A DNA stretch of 64,000 nucleotides from Ignavibacteriales bacterium (GTDB lineage: Bacteria; Bacteroidota; Ignavibacteria; Ignavibacteriales; Ignavibacteriaceae), in the NCBI GenBank assembly GCA_003538625.1, contig DPRR01000006.1, forward strand, positions 62,001 to 126,000. Direction: 5' to 3'. The notes under the pieces were generated by a model. It was given only the letters and a program-made list of their open reading frames with translations, searched no databases and was not told the origin of the DNA. Shown here piece after piece: positions 29,830-38,745 of the stretch. The translations under genes were made by a program, and so were the position numbers. Within the stretch, counting starts at the first letter, position 1, and each line of letters begins with the position of its first letter.

Positions 29830-32532
29830 CTAAAATGAAAAATCAGCTCCAATTACTATTTGTCTGGGTGATGAATAAAAATCCGGTCTCGTAAAAAACT
29901 CTTTGATTGTATTTACACCTCTCGGCGGTGTTTGATTTCTTGTAAGTTCTAATGTATCTCCGGCTCTTCCGGTATCGCCAAAAACGTTTACTTCATTTAG
30001 AGTATCAAACAAATTAAAGATTTTAACAAATACTGATAATTGGTGACCCATCAATTCAAAAAACTTGGTTGCGTATAAATCAACATCATAGAAGGCCGGC
30101 CGGTTATCACTGTTTTCCAAACCTGTTCTTTGATTCTGCAATGAAGGTGTATAAGGTAATCCGGATCCTAGTCTGCCAATAACACTTGCGATGTAATCTC
30201 CCGGTACTCCAAGTGTTAATGTAAAGTTTAGTGAGTGAGTTCTGTCCCAGTCTAACGGCACGAGCTGTTTATTCGATTCAATTGGCGGATTAGACTGCGC
30301 ATTATTAAATGCTGCGTTAGGATCCGAAGCACTGCCTTTTGCAATCTGGAAAGTATAATCTAAGGTTGCGCCTATACCGTTTGTAAATCTTTTTTCGAAT
30401 GATAAAGTTATTCCTTTTACAGATCCATGATCTTTATTGATAAGTTTACTGAACTTCCTAAATTCATTTTTAATATATATTTCTGAGGCCAGTAAATTTC
30501 TTATATCTTTATAATAGCCTGTGACTGTTATTCCTAATTCTTCGGTTAAGGCTTGCTGCAATCCAATCTCATACATTATAGTCTGCTGCGGTTCAAGATC
30601 TGCATTCCCGATTGTGTTGCCGATATTTTCAGGAAAGTCACCAGTCAGTGGAATCCTGAAATTTGGATTACGGTATAAGTTTTCAAATGGAGGTATCTGA
30701 AAAAAGTGACCGTAGGAAATATGAATTGCACCTCTATCAGATATCGGATAGGACAATCCAATACGCGGACTAATCTGAGATTTAGATTTAGCTTTTGTTA
30801 ACAACGAGTCGGGAAATGGAGGTTGAAGTTCATCTAAAAGATTAATCTTATTAGGATCTTTTAAATAACTGCCATCCGGTTCAAAATAATCAAACCTTGC
30901 ACCGACATTAACTATTAAATAATCAATCTCAACTTTATCCTGGATGTAATATGCAAACTGATACGGATTAGCCTGGTATGTATTATAATTAAATGCACCG
31001 GGTGATGGTAACATCGGTTTAAAATTTGATGTCGCATCAATTATAATTTGAAAATCTTCATACTTTAGATCGTGATAGGTAAAATCAATTCCTGTTTTAA
31101 CCTGGTTTACGTTATCTATCTGCCAAGTAAAATCCGATTTTCCGGTAATGCTTGTTGTGGTATGATTGAAGTGCCAGTTTTGTGTTCCGCCAGTTAGAAA
31201 AGCATTCCCGCTCACATCACTCTTCCTGTTTGGATTTACGTATCGAGGATCAAGAGGATCTTCATATACATATTGTTTAAAATCGGATCTAATGCCTGAA
31301 ACAGAAAAATCTATAAATGCCGAATTATTCAATAGCAATGTATAACTCGCAATACCTAAAAAACTTTTTTGAAACTTTTGATAATCACCATCAGGATTAA
31401 GTTTGTAAAGATGATCGTAATCTCTGTATTTATTATCCTGGTAAAGACCAGATAGTACAATTCCTTTTCCACCTCCGACATTAAGAGCTAACTTGCCTTG
31501 TAATGATAGCTTCTTATTAAAATTCATAGGAACAAAAGCCTTATCACCAGTGGCTCCAATGTACCAATCTGCGGAATTGTTTGCAGAGAAGTTGGAAGAA
31601 TCTGACGGATTAAAAATTCTTTGCCCATATATAGATCCTTCATCATAGTTATATCTGCCTGATAGGAAAAACTTTACAAAATTTCCCAGGCCGGGCACTG
31701 GACCGCTGACATTTCCCTGTATCATATAAACATTAGTCGGACTTATATGATCTATATTTGTAAAAATATCCTTATGCGAACTTATATAATCGCCAGTGTA
31801 GAATGATATGTTTCCATCTAATTTATCCCCGGCAATCTTAGTAACCTGATTAACCACGCCTGAAAGAGCTTCTCCGTACTCTGCATTGAATGTACCGGTA
31901 AGTACCTGAATTTCCTCTATACTATTTACTTCAGCCGATAGAGATGATTGACCTGAGTATACATCATTTACGGGAACACCATCAATTAAATATTTTACTT
32001 CATTACCTCTGCCGCCTCTGAAATGTCCGTCAACAACTCCGGCCTGCAGATTTACAACTGCAGAGACATCTTCAAGCGGAAGCATTGAGATATTATCACC
32101 GCTTATTGTTTCTTCGGTAGAGGTTAAATCTTTTCTGACAACAGATTTTTCAGCAGTTACAACTACATCAGCTAATTCAATTGATTCTGAAATTAATTCA
32201 AAATCAATCCTTGTTGTTTGATCTATTGATACTCTGACTTTCTGAACAGTGAAGGAAGAATAACCAATCATTGACGCTTTCACCTGATATTCTCCGGGAG
32301 GGATGTTCAAAATAAAATAATTCCCGTCTATATCGGAAGAAGCACCTATTGTAGTACCAACGATCAGTATATTAGCTCCGATAAGTACTTCACCAGTACT
32401 TTTATCAGTTATTTTACCTGAAATTTTTCCGGTGGTTCCTGCAAATATCAAAGGACCAGCCATTAAAATTAATATGATGATCGAATGGGCTAATATTTTA
32501 TTACAATTAGTAATAGTGAACATTACATCCAC
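29830..32532 (-). CDS. TonB-dependent outer-membrane receptor with carboxypeptidase-like N-domain
   Basis: The 900-residue protein has a leader ('AHSIIILILMAGPLIFAG'). A carboxypeptidase-regulatory-like domain follows ('GKISGKITDKSTGEVLIGAN', 'GNYFILNIPPGEYQVKASMIGY'). Then comes a plug domain ('VVNLQAGVVDGHFRGGRGNE', 'YLIDGVPVNDVYSGQ', 'SIEEIQVLTGTFNAEYGEA'), and a 22-strand-type barrel ends in 'FGADFSF' with the terminal Phe of outer-membrane barrels. It imports large ligands with TonB energy. It is the first gene after a strong terminator and so heads the 24.5-kb run of 14 genes. It has the SusC-like layout, but no SusD gene is next to it. Confidence 0.92.
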   Translation of the reverse strand: MDVMFTITNCNKILAHSIIILILMAGPLIFAGTTGKISGKITDKSTGEVLIGANILIVGTTIGASSDIDGNYFILNIPPGEYQVKASMIGYSSFTVQKVRVSIDQTTRIDFELISESIELADVVVTAEKSVVRKDLTSTEETISGDNISMLPLEDVSAVVNLQAGVVDGHFRGGRGNEVKYLIDGVPVNDVYSGQSSLSAEVNSIEEIQVLTGTFNAEYGEALSGVVNQVTKIAGDKLDGNISFYTGDYISSHKDIFTNIDHISPTNVYMIQGNVSGPVPGLGNFVKFFLSGRYNYDEGSIYGQRIFNPSDSSNFSANNSADWYIGATGDKAFVPMNFNKKLSLQGKLALNVGGGKGIVLSGLYQDNKYRDYDHLYKLNPDGDYQKFQKSFLGIASYTLLLNNSAFIDFSVSGIRSDFKQYVYEDPLDPRYVNPNRKSDVSGNAFLTGGTQNWHFNHTTTSITGKSDFTWQIDNVNQVKTGIDFTYHDLKYEDFQIIIDATSNFKPMLPSPGAFNYNTYQANPYQFAYYIQDKVEIDYLIVNVGARFDYFEPDGSYLKDPNKINLLDELQPPFPDSLLTKAKSKSQISPRIGLSYPISDRGAIHISYGHFFQIPPFENLYRNPNFRIPLTGDFPENIGNTIGNADLEPQQTIMYEIGLQQALTEELGITVTGYYKDIRNLLASEIYIKNEFRKFSKLINKDHGSVKGITLSFEKRFTNGIGATLDYTFQIAKGSASDPNAAFNNAQSNPPIESNKQLVPLDWDRTHSLNFTLTLGVPGDYIASVIGRLGSGLPYTPSLQNQRTGLENSDNRPAFYDVDLYATKFFELMGHQLSVFVKIFNLFDTLNEVNVFGDTGRAGDTLELTRNQTPPRGVNTIKEFFTRPDFYSSPRQIVIGADFSF

Positions 32533-32576
32533 CTATTATTACGTTAAAAGATTATTTAATTAATTCTTAACTATCT

Positions 32577-32608
32577 AAAAAAAGAGGGTGCTAAATTAAT
32601 AGCACCCT
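32577..32608 (-). terminator. Intrinsic terminator after the tandem-domain T9SS gene
   Basis: On the minus strand AGGGTGCTA and TAGCACCCT form a 9-bp stem with a 6-nt loop, followed by C and seven T. It lies 14 nt past the stop at 32622 and separates the LacI/dehydrogenase/T9SS unit from the TonB-led unit. Confidence 0.92.
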
Positions 32609-32621
32609 ATAAGAACACAGC

Positions 32622-35180
32622 TTATTTAAGCAGCATCATTTTTTTGGTCATAATAAAATCACCGGCTTCTATTCTGTACAAATAAATTCCGCTGGAAACT
32701 TTATTACCATAATTATTGTCGCCATTCCACTGAACATTATGAACTCCGATATTCTGTTCGGTGCTGACTAAAGTTTTCACTTCTCTTCCAAGTACATCAT
32801 AAATCTTTAACGATACAAATGAAACATTAGGTACCGAATAGCTGATAGTTGTACTGGGATTAAAAGGATTCGGGTAGTTTTGGAATAAATTATGAGATAC
32901 CGGAACGAATTCATCCTCAACACTATTTGGATCCGCTTTCTTTACTTCCAGTAAATCTAAATAAACAGTTCCTGAAAATCTTCCCAATGGATGTAATCTT
33001 ACAGAAATTCCTTTTGCAACTTGACCCGTCGGTGGTTCCGGAACGACTACATCAACTGAAAACTGTGTCCAGTCAAATGATGTTGCGTAAGGAAAGACTA
33101 AAGGTATATCCGGACTGGCTGCATACTGATTCCAGCCTTCATTATTACCTAAAGATGTATGATAGATTGCTGTCAGCGAAACACTCCATGCATCACCTAC
33201 TGCTAATGCTGAATCCGGCTGAAGGTTCATTCCTTTTACCCAGACACTTATTCTTAGGTTATCACCTGGCACAATATCATTAAGATCAAATTTTCTAGTT
33301 CCAACGAATCCATCATGCGTTCCAACCGGGATATCAAATTTCAATGAGTAGTTTCCGTTGTAAGCTTCCTCATCCGTCACTTTTGTATTTTCATATCCCT
33401 GATCTAATACCCCATCATTTCCACCGATTGGTGGTAACCAGTAGAACCAACCTGTTGGTACTCCTACTTGTGTATTCCAATCCTGTCCAGCCCAGCCATT
33501 CCTGCCGACAAATAAATAATTATCTGTCCATACCGTTCCTGTTGCATCTTTACCGCCAACAAACCTGATTATTGTTTTCCAGGAATCTTCCGGCAGACTT
33601 ATTTCGCCAACTGCTGTAGTATCTGCAATCCAACCATTTGTACTGGCTACACTTTGATCTAACTCGAACTTTTTCTCTCCTATTACTGTTCCATTTTCCC
33701 TGTAGAAAGTATATGTCACATACCATTTCTGATCATCATTTGCAGGGTTTGTATTTACTCCGGATGTTTTATAATACATTCCGAACTTTATATCTACATT
33801 CGCAAAATGTTTTTCAGACCACAGATCACACATATTTTCTGACTCCCAAACTGCTGCACCAATAGTCGCAGTTTTTTCTATCTTCAGAGATTTACCCATC
33901 GATAGAAATTCATCAGTTGCCCAGCTTAATGTTGAGCCATCAGGTTCAGAATTTTTAGTCCAGTAAGATGGTAAAGGTTGTTCGAAACTACCTATTTCAT
34001 TTATTCCAGGAATGTTTAACTTTTCAACCTTAAGATCATCCATCCAGACAGTTCCTGAAAACCTTCCTAATGGATGTAATCTTACTGATAAACCGCGTGC
34101 ATCCTGACCTACTGGTGGATCCGGTATCGTAACATCTACATAAAACTGTGTCCAGTCAAAAGATGTTGCATGCGGAAATGCCAATGGTATATCCGGACTG
34201 GCCGCATACTGGTTCCAACCTTCATTATTACCTAAAGATGTATGATAGATCGCTGTCAGCGATACACTCCAGGCATCACCGACTGCTAATGCTGAATCCG
34301 GATTCAGGTTCGCACCTTTTATCCAGACACTTATTCTAAGTACATCACCAGGTACAGCATCAACAAGTTCATATTTTTTTGTACCGACAAATCCATCATG
34401 TGTTCCAACCGGGATATCAAATTTCAATGAATAATTTCCGTTATGTGCAAATTCATCTGTTACTTTTGTGTTTTCATATCCCTGATCCAATATTCCATCA
34501 TTTCCACCGATTGGAGGCATCCAGTAGAACCAGCCTGTTGGAACGCCAACCTGTGTGTTCCAATCCTGTCCTGCCCAGCCATTTCTGCCGACAAATACAT
34601 AATTATCTGTCCATACTGTTCCTGTAGCATCCTTACCACCTACAAACCTGATTATTGTTTTCCAGGAGTCTTCAGGTAAACTAATTTCACCAACTGCGGT
34701 AGTATCAGCTACCCAGCCGGTTGTACTGGCTACACTTTGATCCAGTTCAAACTTCTTCTCTCCGATCACTGTTCCATTTTCTCTGTAGAATGTATATGAA
34801 ACATACCATTTCTGATCTTCAGTCGTCGGGTTAGTATTTACTCCGGATGTTTTATAATACATTCCGAACTTTATATCTACATTCGCAAAATGTTTTTCAG
34901 ACCACAAATCACACATGTTTTCTGATTCCCATCTTGCTGCTTCCGTAGTTGTAGTTTTTACTATCTTCAGAGATTTACCCATTGATAGAAATTCATCTGT
35001 TGCCCAGCTTAATGTTGAACCACTTGGTTCTGCTCCCTTTGTCCAGTATGACGGTAGTGTCTGTTCGAAACCGCCTATATCATTTATTCCGCTTTGTGCT
35101 TGCAAAGGGAATTGACTTACTATCAGGATGATGGAAAAAAGAATCATTCGCCATCGGGAATTGTTGCTAATCATATTCAT
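32622..35180 (-). CDS. T9SS-secreted protein of two near-identical 361-residue repeats
   Basis: The 852-residue protein has a signal peptide ('ILFSIILIVSQFPLQAQ'), two tandem ~361-residue units and a T9SS type A sorting domain ('QNYPNPFNPSTTISYSVP', 'SLKIYDVLGREVKTL', 'SGIYLYRIEAGDF'). Each unit contains two beta-sandwich-like modules: one from 'GFEQTLPSYWTKGAEP' with 'SMGKSLKIVKT', and one from 'GNYSLKFDIPVGTHDGFVG' with 'RGLSVRLHPLGRFSGTVWMDDLKVEKL'. This resembles carbohydrate-binding module architecture, with no obvious catalytic residues. It is probably a surface glycan-binding protein. The gene ends with a strong terminator and follows the zinc dehydrogenase gene by 25 bp. Confidence 0.82.
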   Translation of the reverse strand: MNMISNNSRWRMILFSIILIVSQFPLQAQSGINDIGGFEQTLPSYWTKGAEPSGSTLSWATDEFLSMGKSLKIVKTTTTEAARWESENMCDLWSEKHFANVDIKFGMYYKTSGVNTNPTTEDQKWYVSYTFYRENGTVIGEKKFELDQSVASTTGWVADTTAVGEISLPEDSWKTIIRFVGGKDATGTVWTDNYVFVGRNGWAGQDWNTQVGVPTGWFYWMPPIGGNDGILDQGYENTKVTDEFAHNGNYSLKFDIPVGTHDGFVGTKKYELVDAVPGDVLRISVWIKGANLNPDSALAVGDAWSVSLTAIYHTSLGNNEGWNQYAASPDIPLAFPHATSFDWTQFYVDVTIPDPPVGQDARGLSVRLHPLGRFSGTVWMDDLKVEKLNIPGINEIGSFEQPLPSYWTKNSEPDGSTLSWATDEFLSMGKSLKIEKTATIGAAVWESENMCDLWSEKHFANVDIKFGMYYKTSGVNTNPANDDQKWYVTYTFYRENGTVIGEKKFELDQSVASTNGWIADTTAVGEISLPEDSWKTIIRFVGGKDATGTVWTDNYLFVGRNGWAGQDWNTQVGVPTGWFYWLPPIGGNDGVLDQGYENTKVTDEEAYNGNYSLKFDIPVGTHDGFVGTRKFDLNDIVPGDNLRISVWVKGMNLQPDSALAVGDAWSVSLTAIYHTSLGNNEGWNQYAASPDIPLVFPYATSFDWTQFSVDVVVPEPPTGQVAKGISVRLHPLGRFSGTVYLDLLEVKKADPNSVEDEFVPVSHNLFQNYPNPFNPSTTISYSVPNVSFVSLKIYDVLGREVKTLVSTEQNIGVHNVQWNGDNNYGNKVSSGIYLYRIEAGDFIMTKKMMLLK
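32925..35090. repeat. Direct duplication, two 1,083-bp units
   Basis: Matching segments such as 'cgcctatatcatttattcc' at about 35090 and 'acctatttcatttattcc' at about 34007 are 1,083 bp apart, and the similarity continues through the whole unit. The unit is exactly 361 codons, so the frame is kept. High DNA identity suggests a recent duplication or ongoing gene conversion. Confidence 0.88.
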
Positions 35181-35205
35181 AGCTTCTCCTTTAGATTAAT
35201 TATAA

Positions 35206-36219
35206 TTAATTATTGATTATTTGGACTTTAATGCTACCAGAAATTTCCTTTCGAGAAAAAATGTTTGTTATATCTTTAAGTAAGATTTGATTTGTAAGTA
35301 ATTTTTTAATATTAATTTTTTTGTTTACTAATAGATCGACAGCGGGTTTGAATGTAAATGGATTAAGGAATGAATTGAAAATCTTCAACTCTTTGTGAAA
35401 TAAATCTTGAAGATTTATTGTAACATTCTGATCTTTTGGGGCCAGACCAAAAATTACAACTTTCCCTCCCTTGCCGGCAATTTTTATTGCACATTCAACA
35501 CTATCATTGCTGCCAACACATTCAATAACAACATCAACTTGTGAATTGGTTAATTCAATAATCTCTTCAAATGTTTTATCATTATCAGGGCTTAATGAAT
35601 AATCAGCTCCAAGTTCAATTCCTAACTTTTGTTTGAACAAATCAGGCTCTACTAAAATAATTTTTGATGCACCGGAATTTCTTACCAGCTGAACCATTAG
35701 TAATCCAATTGTACCTCCGCCAATAATAACAACTGTATTCCCTGCTTTAATATCTGCGTGCTCAATGCCTCTTAAGCAGCAGGACAGAGGTTCCGCAAAT
35801 GATGCAATGGATAAATCAAAATCTTCCGGCAGAATGTAAGCTTGAGACGCTGGAACTATAGAGTACTCTGCAAATCCTCCATTCAAAGTCACTCCAAGTG
35901 CTTTCAGATTTTCACAAAAATTGACACTTCCTTTTCTGCAATAGTAACAATGCCCGCAGTAAATATTCGGGTCGACTGCAACTTTATCCCCAATCTTAAA
36001 ATTTTCATTAGGTTTAGCTAAATCTACAATTGTACCGCTATACTCATGACCAAGTATAACCGGGATACTTGAAGGAGCGCTGCCTGCAAAGATGTGTCTG
36101 TCAGTACCACAAACACCACAGCTATCTACCTTAATCAGGATCTCATCGGTTCCTAAAATTGGTAAGGTGTAATCACACACTTCAATCTTTTTATTTCCTT
36201 GAAAAATAGCAGCAAGCAT
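35206..36219 (-). CDS. Zinc-dependent alcohol/polyol dehydrogenase (MDR family)
   Basis: The 337-residue protein has the catalytic zinc site 'CGVCGTDRH' and 'GHEYSG', the structural zinc cluster 'CGHCYYCRKGSVNFC' and the Rossmann motif 'VVIIGGGTIGLLMVQL' with 'ILVEPD' after it. An acidic residue there favours NAD. The family oxidises sugars, polyols or threonine; sorbitol/threonine-dehydrogenase-like proteins share this layout. The position next to a LacI regulator and glycan genes suggests a sugar or polyol substrate, which is inference. It is cytoplasmic and starts 6 bp after the regulator's stop. Confidence 0.9.
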   Translation of the reverse strand: MLAAIFQGNKKIEVCDYTLPILGTDEILIKVDSCGVCGTDRHIFAGSAPSSIPVILGHEYSGTIVDLAKPNENFKIGDKVAVDPNIYCGHCYYCRKGSVNFCENLKALGVTLNGGFAEYSIVPASQAYILPEDFDLSIASFAEPLSCCLRGIEHADIKAGNTVVIIGGGTIGLLMVQLVRNSGASKIILVEPDLFKQKLGIELGADYSLSPDNDKTFEEIIELTNSQVDVVIECVGSNDSVECAIKIAGKGGKVVIFGLAPKDQNVTINLQDLFHKELKIFNSFLNPFTFKPAVDLLVNKKINIKKLLTNQILLKDITNIFSRKEISGSIKVQIINN

Positions 36220-36225
36220 ATTTAA

Positions 36226-37251
36226 TTATTTCTTGTATAAATTTGCGGTTGATTCTCTTACTATTAATTCTACCGGTACAAGTATTTTATTATAAAGTGA
36301 TTTTCTATTCTTTAAAGTATTTACCATCAGTTTTAATGCTTCAATGCCCATCTCAACTTTAGGAACTCTTATTGTAGTAAGTGGCGGACTAAACATCAGA
36401 TCAGTTTCAACATCATCAAAACCAATTACAGATACGTCTTTCGGAATTTTATATCCATTATCTTTTAAATAACGTAAAACACCAATCGCCATTGCATCAT
36501 TGCAGGCAAATACTGCGGTAATGTTTTTATTTTTTGAAAATAATCTTTTAGCCGAATTGTAGCCATTAACCCTGTCAGGATATTTTGCATCAATAGTTAT
36601 GAAATTATTTTTAACAGGAATTTTAGCATTCACTAATGCTTGTTTGTAACCGGCTAATCGATCTGAAAGACTGGGATGCTCAATATCTCCACCAATAAAA
36701 GCAATATTTTTATGACCTAGTTCTATGAGGTGATTTGTTGCAAGTAAACCACCCTCGACGTTGTCAATTAACACCAAAGGGCAGCAATTCTGCGAAGGTA
36801 TGTAATCGATGAATACTGTCGGGAGATTATATGGAGCCATTCTTTCTATTAAATTTTGAGGAATTTTTCCTGCAACAATAATTCCATCAACACTATTATT
36901 TAATATGAATCTTGGCAGTGGATCACTTTTACTGAATTCCGGATTGATTGATGTGAGTAAGATATAGTATCCAGCATTCCTGGCTTCAAATTCCGTCCCT
37001 AAAAATATTCTTGTATAAAAAGGTTCAGTGCGTAAAAAGTGATCGTCTGTAAGTATAAAACCTATGTTACCGGTTTTACCGGAGACAAGGCTAACTGCCG
37101 ATTTTGAAGGATGATAGTTAAGAGATTTTATTGTCTTTAGTATGCGGGATTTTGTTTCAGGCGTTACACGTTTAGTATTGTTTATTACAAAGGATACCGT
37201 CGCGATTGATACGCCGGCTTTCTTTGCAACATCCTTAATAGTTGTTTTCAT
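36226..37251 (-). CDS. LacI-family transcriptional regulator
   Basis: I start at the ATG at 37251, giving 341 residues beginning 'MKTTIKDVAKKAGVSIATVS', the canonical LacI helix-turn-helix start. A longer TTG frame at 37278 would run through the operator-like palindrome. The hinge 'YHPSKSAVSLVSG' and a periplasmic-binding-protein-like sensor ('GNIGFILTDD', 'VDGIIVAGKIP', 'FIGGDIEHPSLSDRLAGY', 'VIGFDDVETDLMFSPPLTTI') follow. Such regulators bind a sugar effector and control catabolic operons. It heads the unit with the dehydrogenase and the T9SS repeat protein and is the likely regulator of the mannoside locus. Confidence 0.93.
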   Translation of the reverse strand: MKTTIKDVAKKAGVSIATVSFVINNTKRVTPETKSRILKTIKSLNYHPSKSAVSLVSGKTGNIGFILTDDHFLRTEPFYTRIFLGTEFEARNAGYYILLTSINPEFSKSDPLPRFILNNSVDGIIVAGKIPQNLIERMAPYNLPTVFIDYIPSQNCCPLVLIDNVEGGLLATNHLIELGHKNIAFIGGDIEHPSLSDRLAGYKQALVNAKIPVKNNFITIDAKYPDRVNGYNSAKRLFSKNKNITAVFACNDAMAIGVLRYLKDNGYKIPKDVSVIGFDDVETDLMFSPPLTTIRVPKVEMGIEALKLMVNTLKNRKSLYNKILVPVELIVRESTANLYKK

Positions 37252-37260
37252 CAATATCTC

Positions 37261-37276
37261 GGTTAAACGTTTAACC
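37261..37276. promoter_or_regulatory. Perfect 16-bp palindromic LacI-type operator
   Basis: GGTTAAACGTTTAACC is a perfect palindrome with a central CG, the usual form of LacI-family operators. It ends 10 bp before the regulator's ATG, so it would sit in its 5' leader and allow autorepression. I found no second full copy before the TonB gene. Confidence 0.7.
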
Positions 37277-37278
37277 AA

Positions 37279-37960
37279 AAATTAACTGATTTAACTATAT
37301 AAGTCAAATTAATATTTATAAAAACATTTATTATGTTCGATTGAGTAGCATATTTTTGATCACCTAAAGATAGAAAAGCAATTGGCATTTTTACCTCTCA
37401 GAAGATTACTGTATAATATCTTAAATCTATAATTAACAGATATTATGAAGTATTCAATCGACCAAAAGGATGAAAAAAGAACTACATCTTTTGAAGAGTT
37501 GCCTTGTCCAGCTTTCAATCTTCAATCAAAATATTTTGCAATTTTTTATCAAAAAGTAGAAAAGATGATCACCAACCGTTAGTGTTTATTTCTACTAGGA
37601 GAGTCGTCACTTGATAAACCTTAAATTTGAACCAAATATTTTTACAAATGTAACAGATAAACATCATAAATTTTGGAGTAATTATTTTTTTTCCTCATTC
37701 ATCTATATAATTGAAAGATAATTTTAAATTTGATTTTTCTAATAATTGGTTGGGGCAAATTACGAACTCAACATTTAATCGCCCTGACTATAAATTATAA
37801 GTGCTTTTATTTTAACTGAATTTATAAGATTAGTGACGAATGAAAAATTTTACTGCATAGTGTTTACCATCGTACAGGATAGTTATTAAATTTTAAATTG
37901 TGACCAAATGGGTGAAAATTCCGATTAGTTCTGATTAGTTGCTTGTCAAATATAAAATGA
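37279..37960. other. Gene-poor AT-rich interval
   Basis: About 680 bp between the LacI gene and the tRNA-Thr terminator. The only open frame I see of note is 37445-37582 on the plus strand (45 aa, beginning MKYSIDQKDEKRTTSFEELP), with no clear ribosome-binding site and no recognisable domain. It could be a gene remnant. The part nearest the LacI gene (37279-37400) must hold its promoter, but no consensus box is convincing. Confidence 0.5.
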
Positions 37961-37988
37961 AAAAGCCCCAAATCATTCAATTTGGGGC
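37961..37988 (-). terminator. Intrinsic terminator after tRNA-Thr
   Basis: On the minus strand GCCCCAAAT and ATTTGGGGC form a 9-bp stem with a 6-nt loop, followed by TTTTTC. It begins 8 nt past the 3' end of the tRNA gene and matches its direction. Confidence 0.9.
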
Positions 37989-37995
37989 ATTTTCG

Positions 37996-38068
37996 AGCTG
38001 GCTATGGGACTCGAACCCGCGACCTGCTGATTACAAATCAGCTGCTCTACCAACTGAGCTAAGCCAGC
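37996..38068 (-). tRNA. tRNA-Thr (anticodon TGT)
   Basis: The minus strand reads a complete 73-nt cloverleaf: acceptor GCTGGCT/AGCCAGC, D-arm GCTCAGTTGGTAGAGC, anticodon arm CTGAT-TTGTAAT-CAG region with TGT as anticodon, and T-arm with GGTTCGAGTCCC. The discriminator is T and no CCA is encoded. It stands alone and is followed by its own terminator. Confidence 0.96.
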
Positions 38069-38136
38069 ATTTTCGGAGAGCAAAATTAACATTTTTAAGC
38101 TTTCTAAACAAGAATCTTTTTTAACAACTCTAAAAA

Positions 38137-38736
38137 TTATTCATTATCTAAGATTGTTAATTCTTCTACCCAAAATAGTTCACAGGAACCCCCGGCAGTA
38201 TCATCTCTGCGTAGTGAACTTTTCCAATGCCATCCATCATCCACAGTTACCTCAACTAAGTATCCTTTCATTTCTACTAAACTTCCTTTGTACACATTTT
38301 TAATTTTCTCTTCAGTTAAATCGTCTTTAGGAATTATATGTACGTTAGCACTATTTAGTGAAATTTCCTGTTGCGGAATCGGATAACTATCTGTTTTCCA
38401 ATGATACCATCTGTTGCTCTGAGTAATCTCAATTTTATCAATTACGTCTTGATCAGACATTGGTCCCCAGCCCAGTGCAAAATCAACCGGTGATATTTCG
38501 CTTTCTCTGCCAATCGAAAAATCATTTCTGCTTAGTACTCTTGCTTTAATTTTATACTCGGCAAGAGCTTTTATATTAAATTCATTTTTTTTCCATACCT
38601 TATTTAAACTAAGATTTTGCTGGATAGGTTGATCGGGTGCTACTTGCCCTGATGGATAACTAATAACTTTTTCAGGCCAAAAGAAATAAGTTAAAGTTGC
38701 AATTAAAAGAATAGATGTAAAAATTATTTTTTTCAT
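38137..38736 (-). CDS. Conserved-type hypothetical protein with N-terminal membrane anchor
   Basis: The 199-residue protein has an N-terminal hydrophobic segment ('IIFTSILLIATLTYFFWP'), so it is anchored or exported. I do not recognise the family. Visible features are 'YKIKARVLSRNDF', 'DFALGWGPMSDQDVIDKIEI', 'RWYHWKTDSYPIP', 'ANVHIIP' and 'VYKGSLVEMKGYLVEV'. The last segments resemble an OB-like or outer-membrane-lipoprotein fold, but this is weak. It starts 9 bp after the CorC-type gene, and the two probably share a transcript. Confidence 0.75.
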   Translation of the reverse strand: MKKIIFTSILLIATLTYFFWPEKVISYPSGQVAPDQPIQQNLSLNKVWKKNEFNIKALAEYKIKARVLSRNDFSIGRESEISPVDFALGWGPMSDQDVIDKIEITQSNRWYHWKTDSYPIPQQEISLNSANVHIIPKDDLTEEKIKNVYKGSLVEMKGYLVEVTVDDGWHWKSSLRRDDTAGGSCELFWVEELTILDNE

Positions 38737-38745
38737 TTGTGGAGC

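Noticed and set aside
37939..38124. 61-aa plus-strand open frame over the tRNA-Thr gene
   Set aside because: It is the antisense of the tRNA and its terminator. The 'DSNPRPADYKSAALPTELS' peptide is a well-known false translation of tRNA genes.
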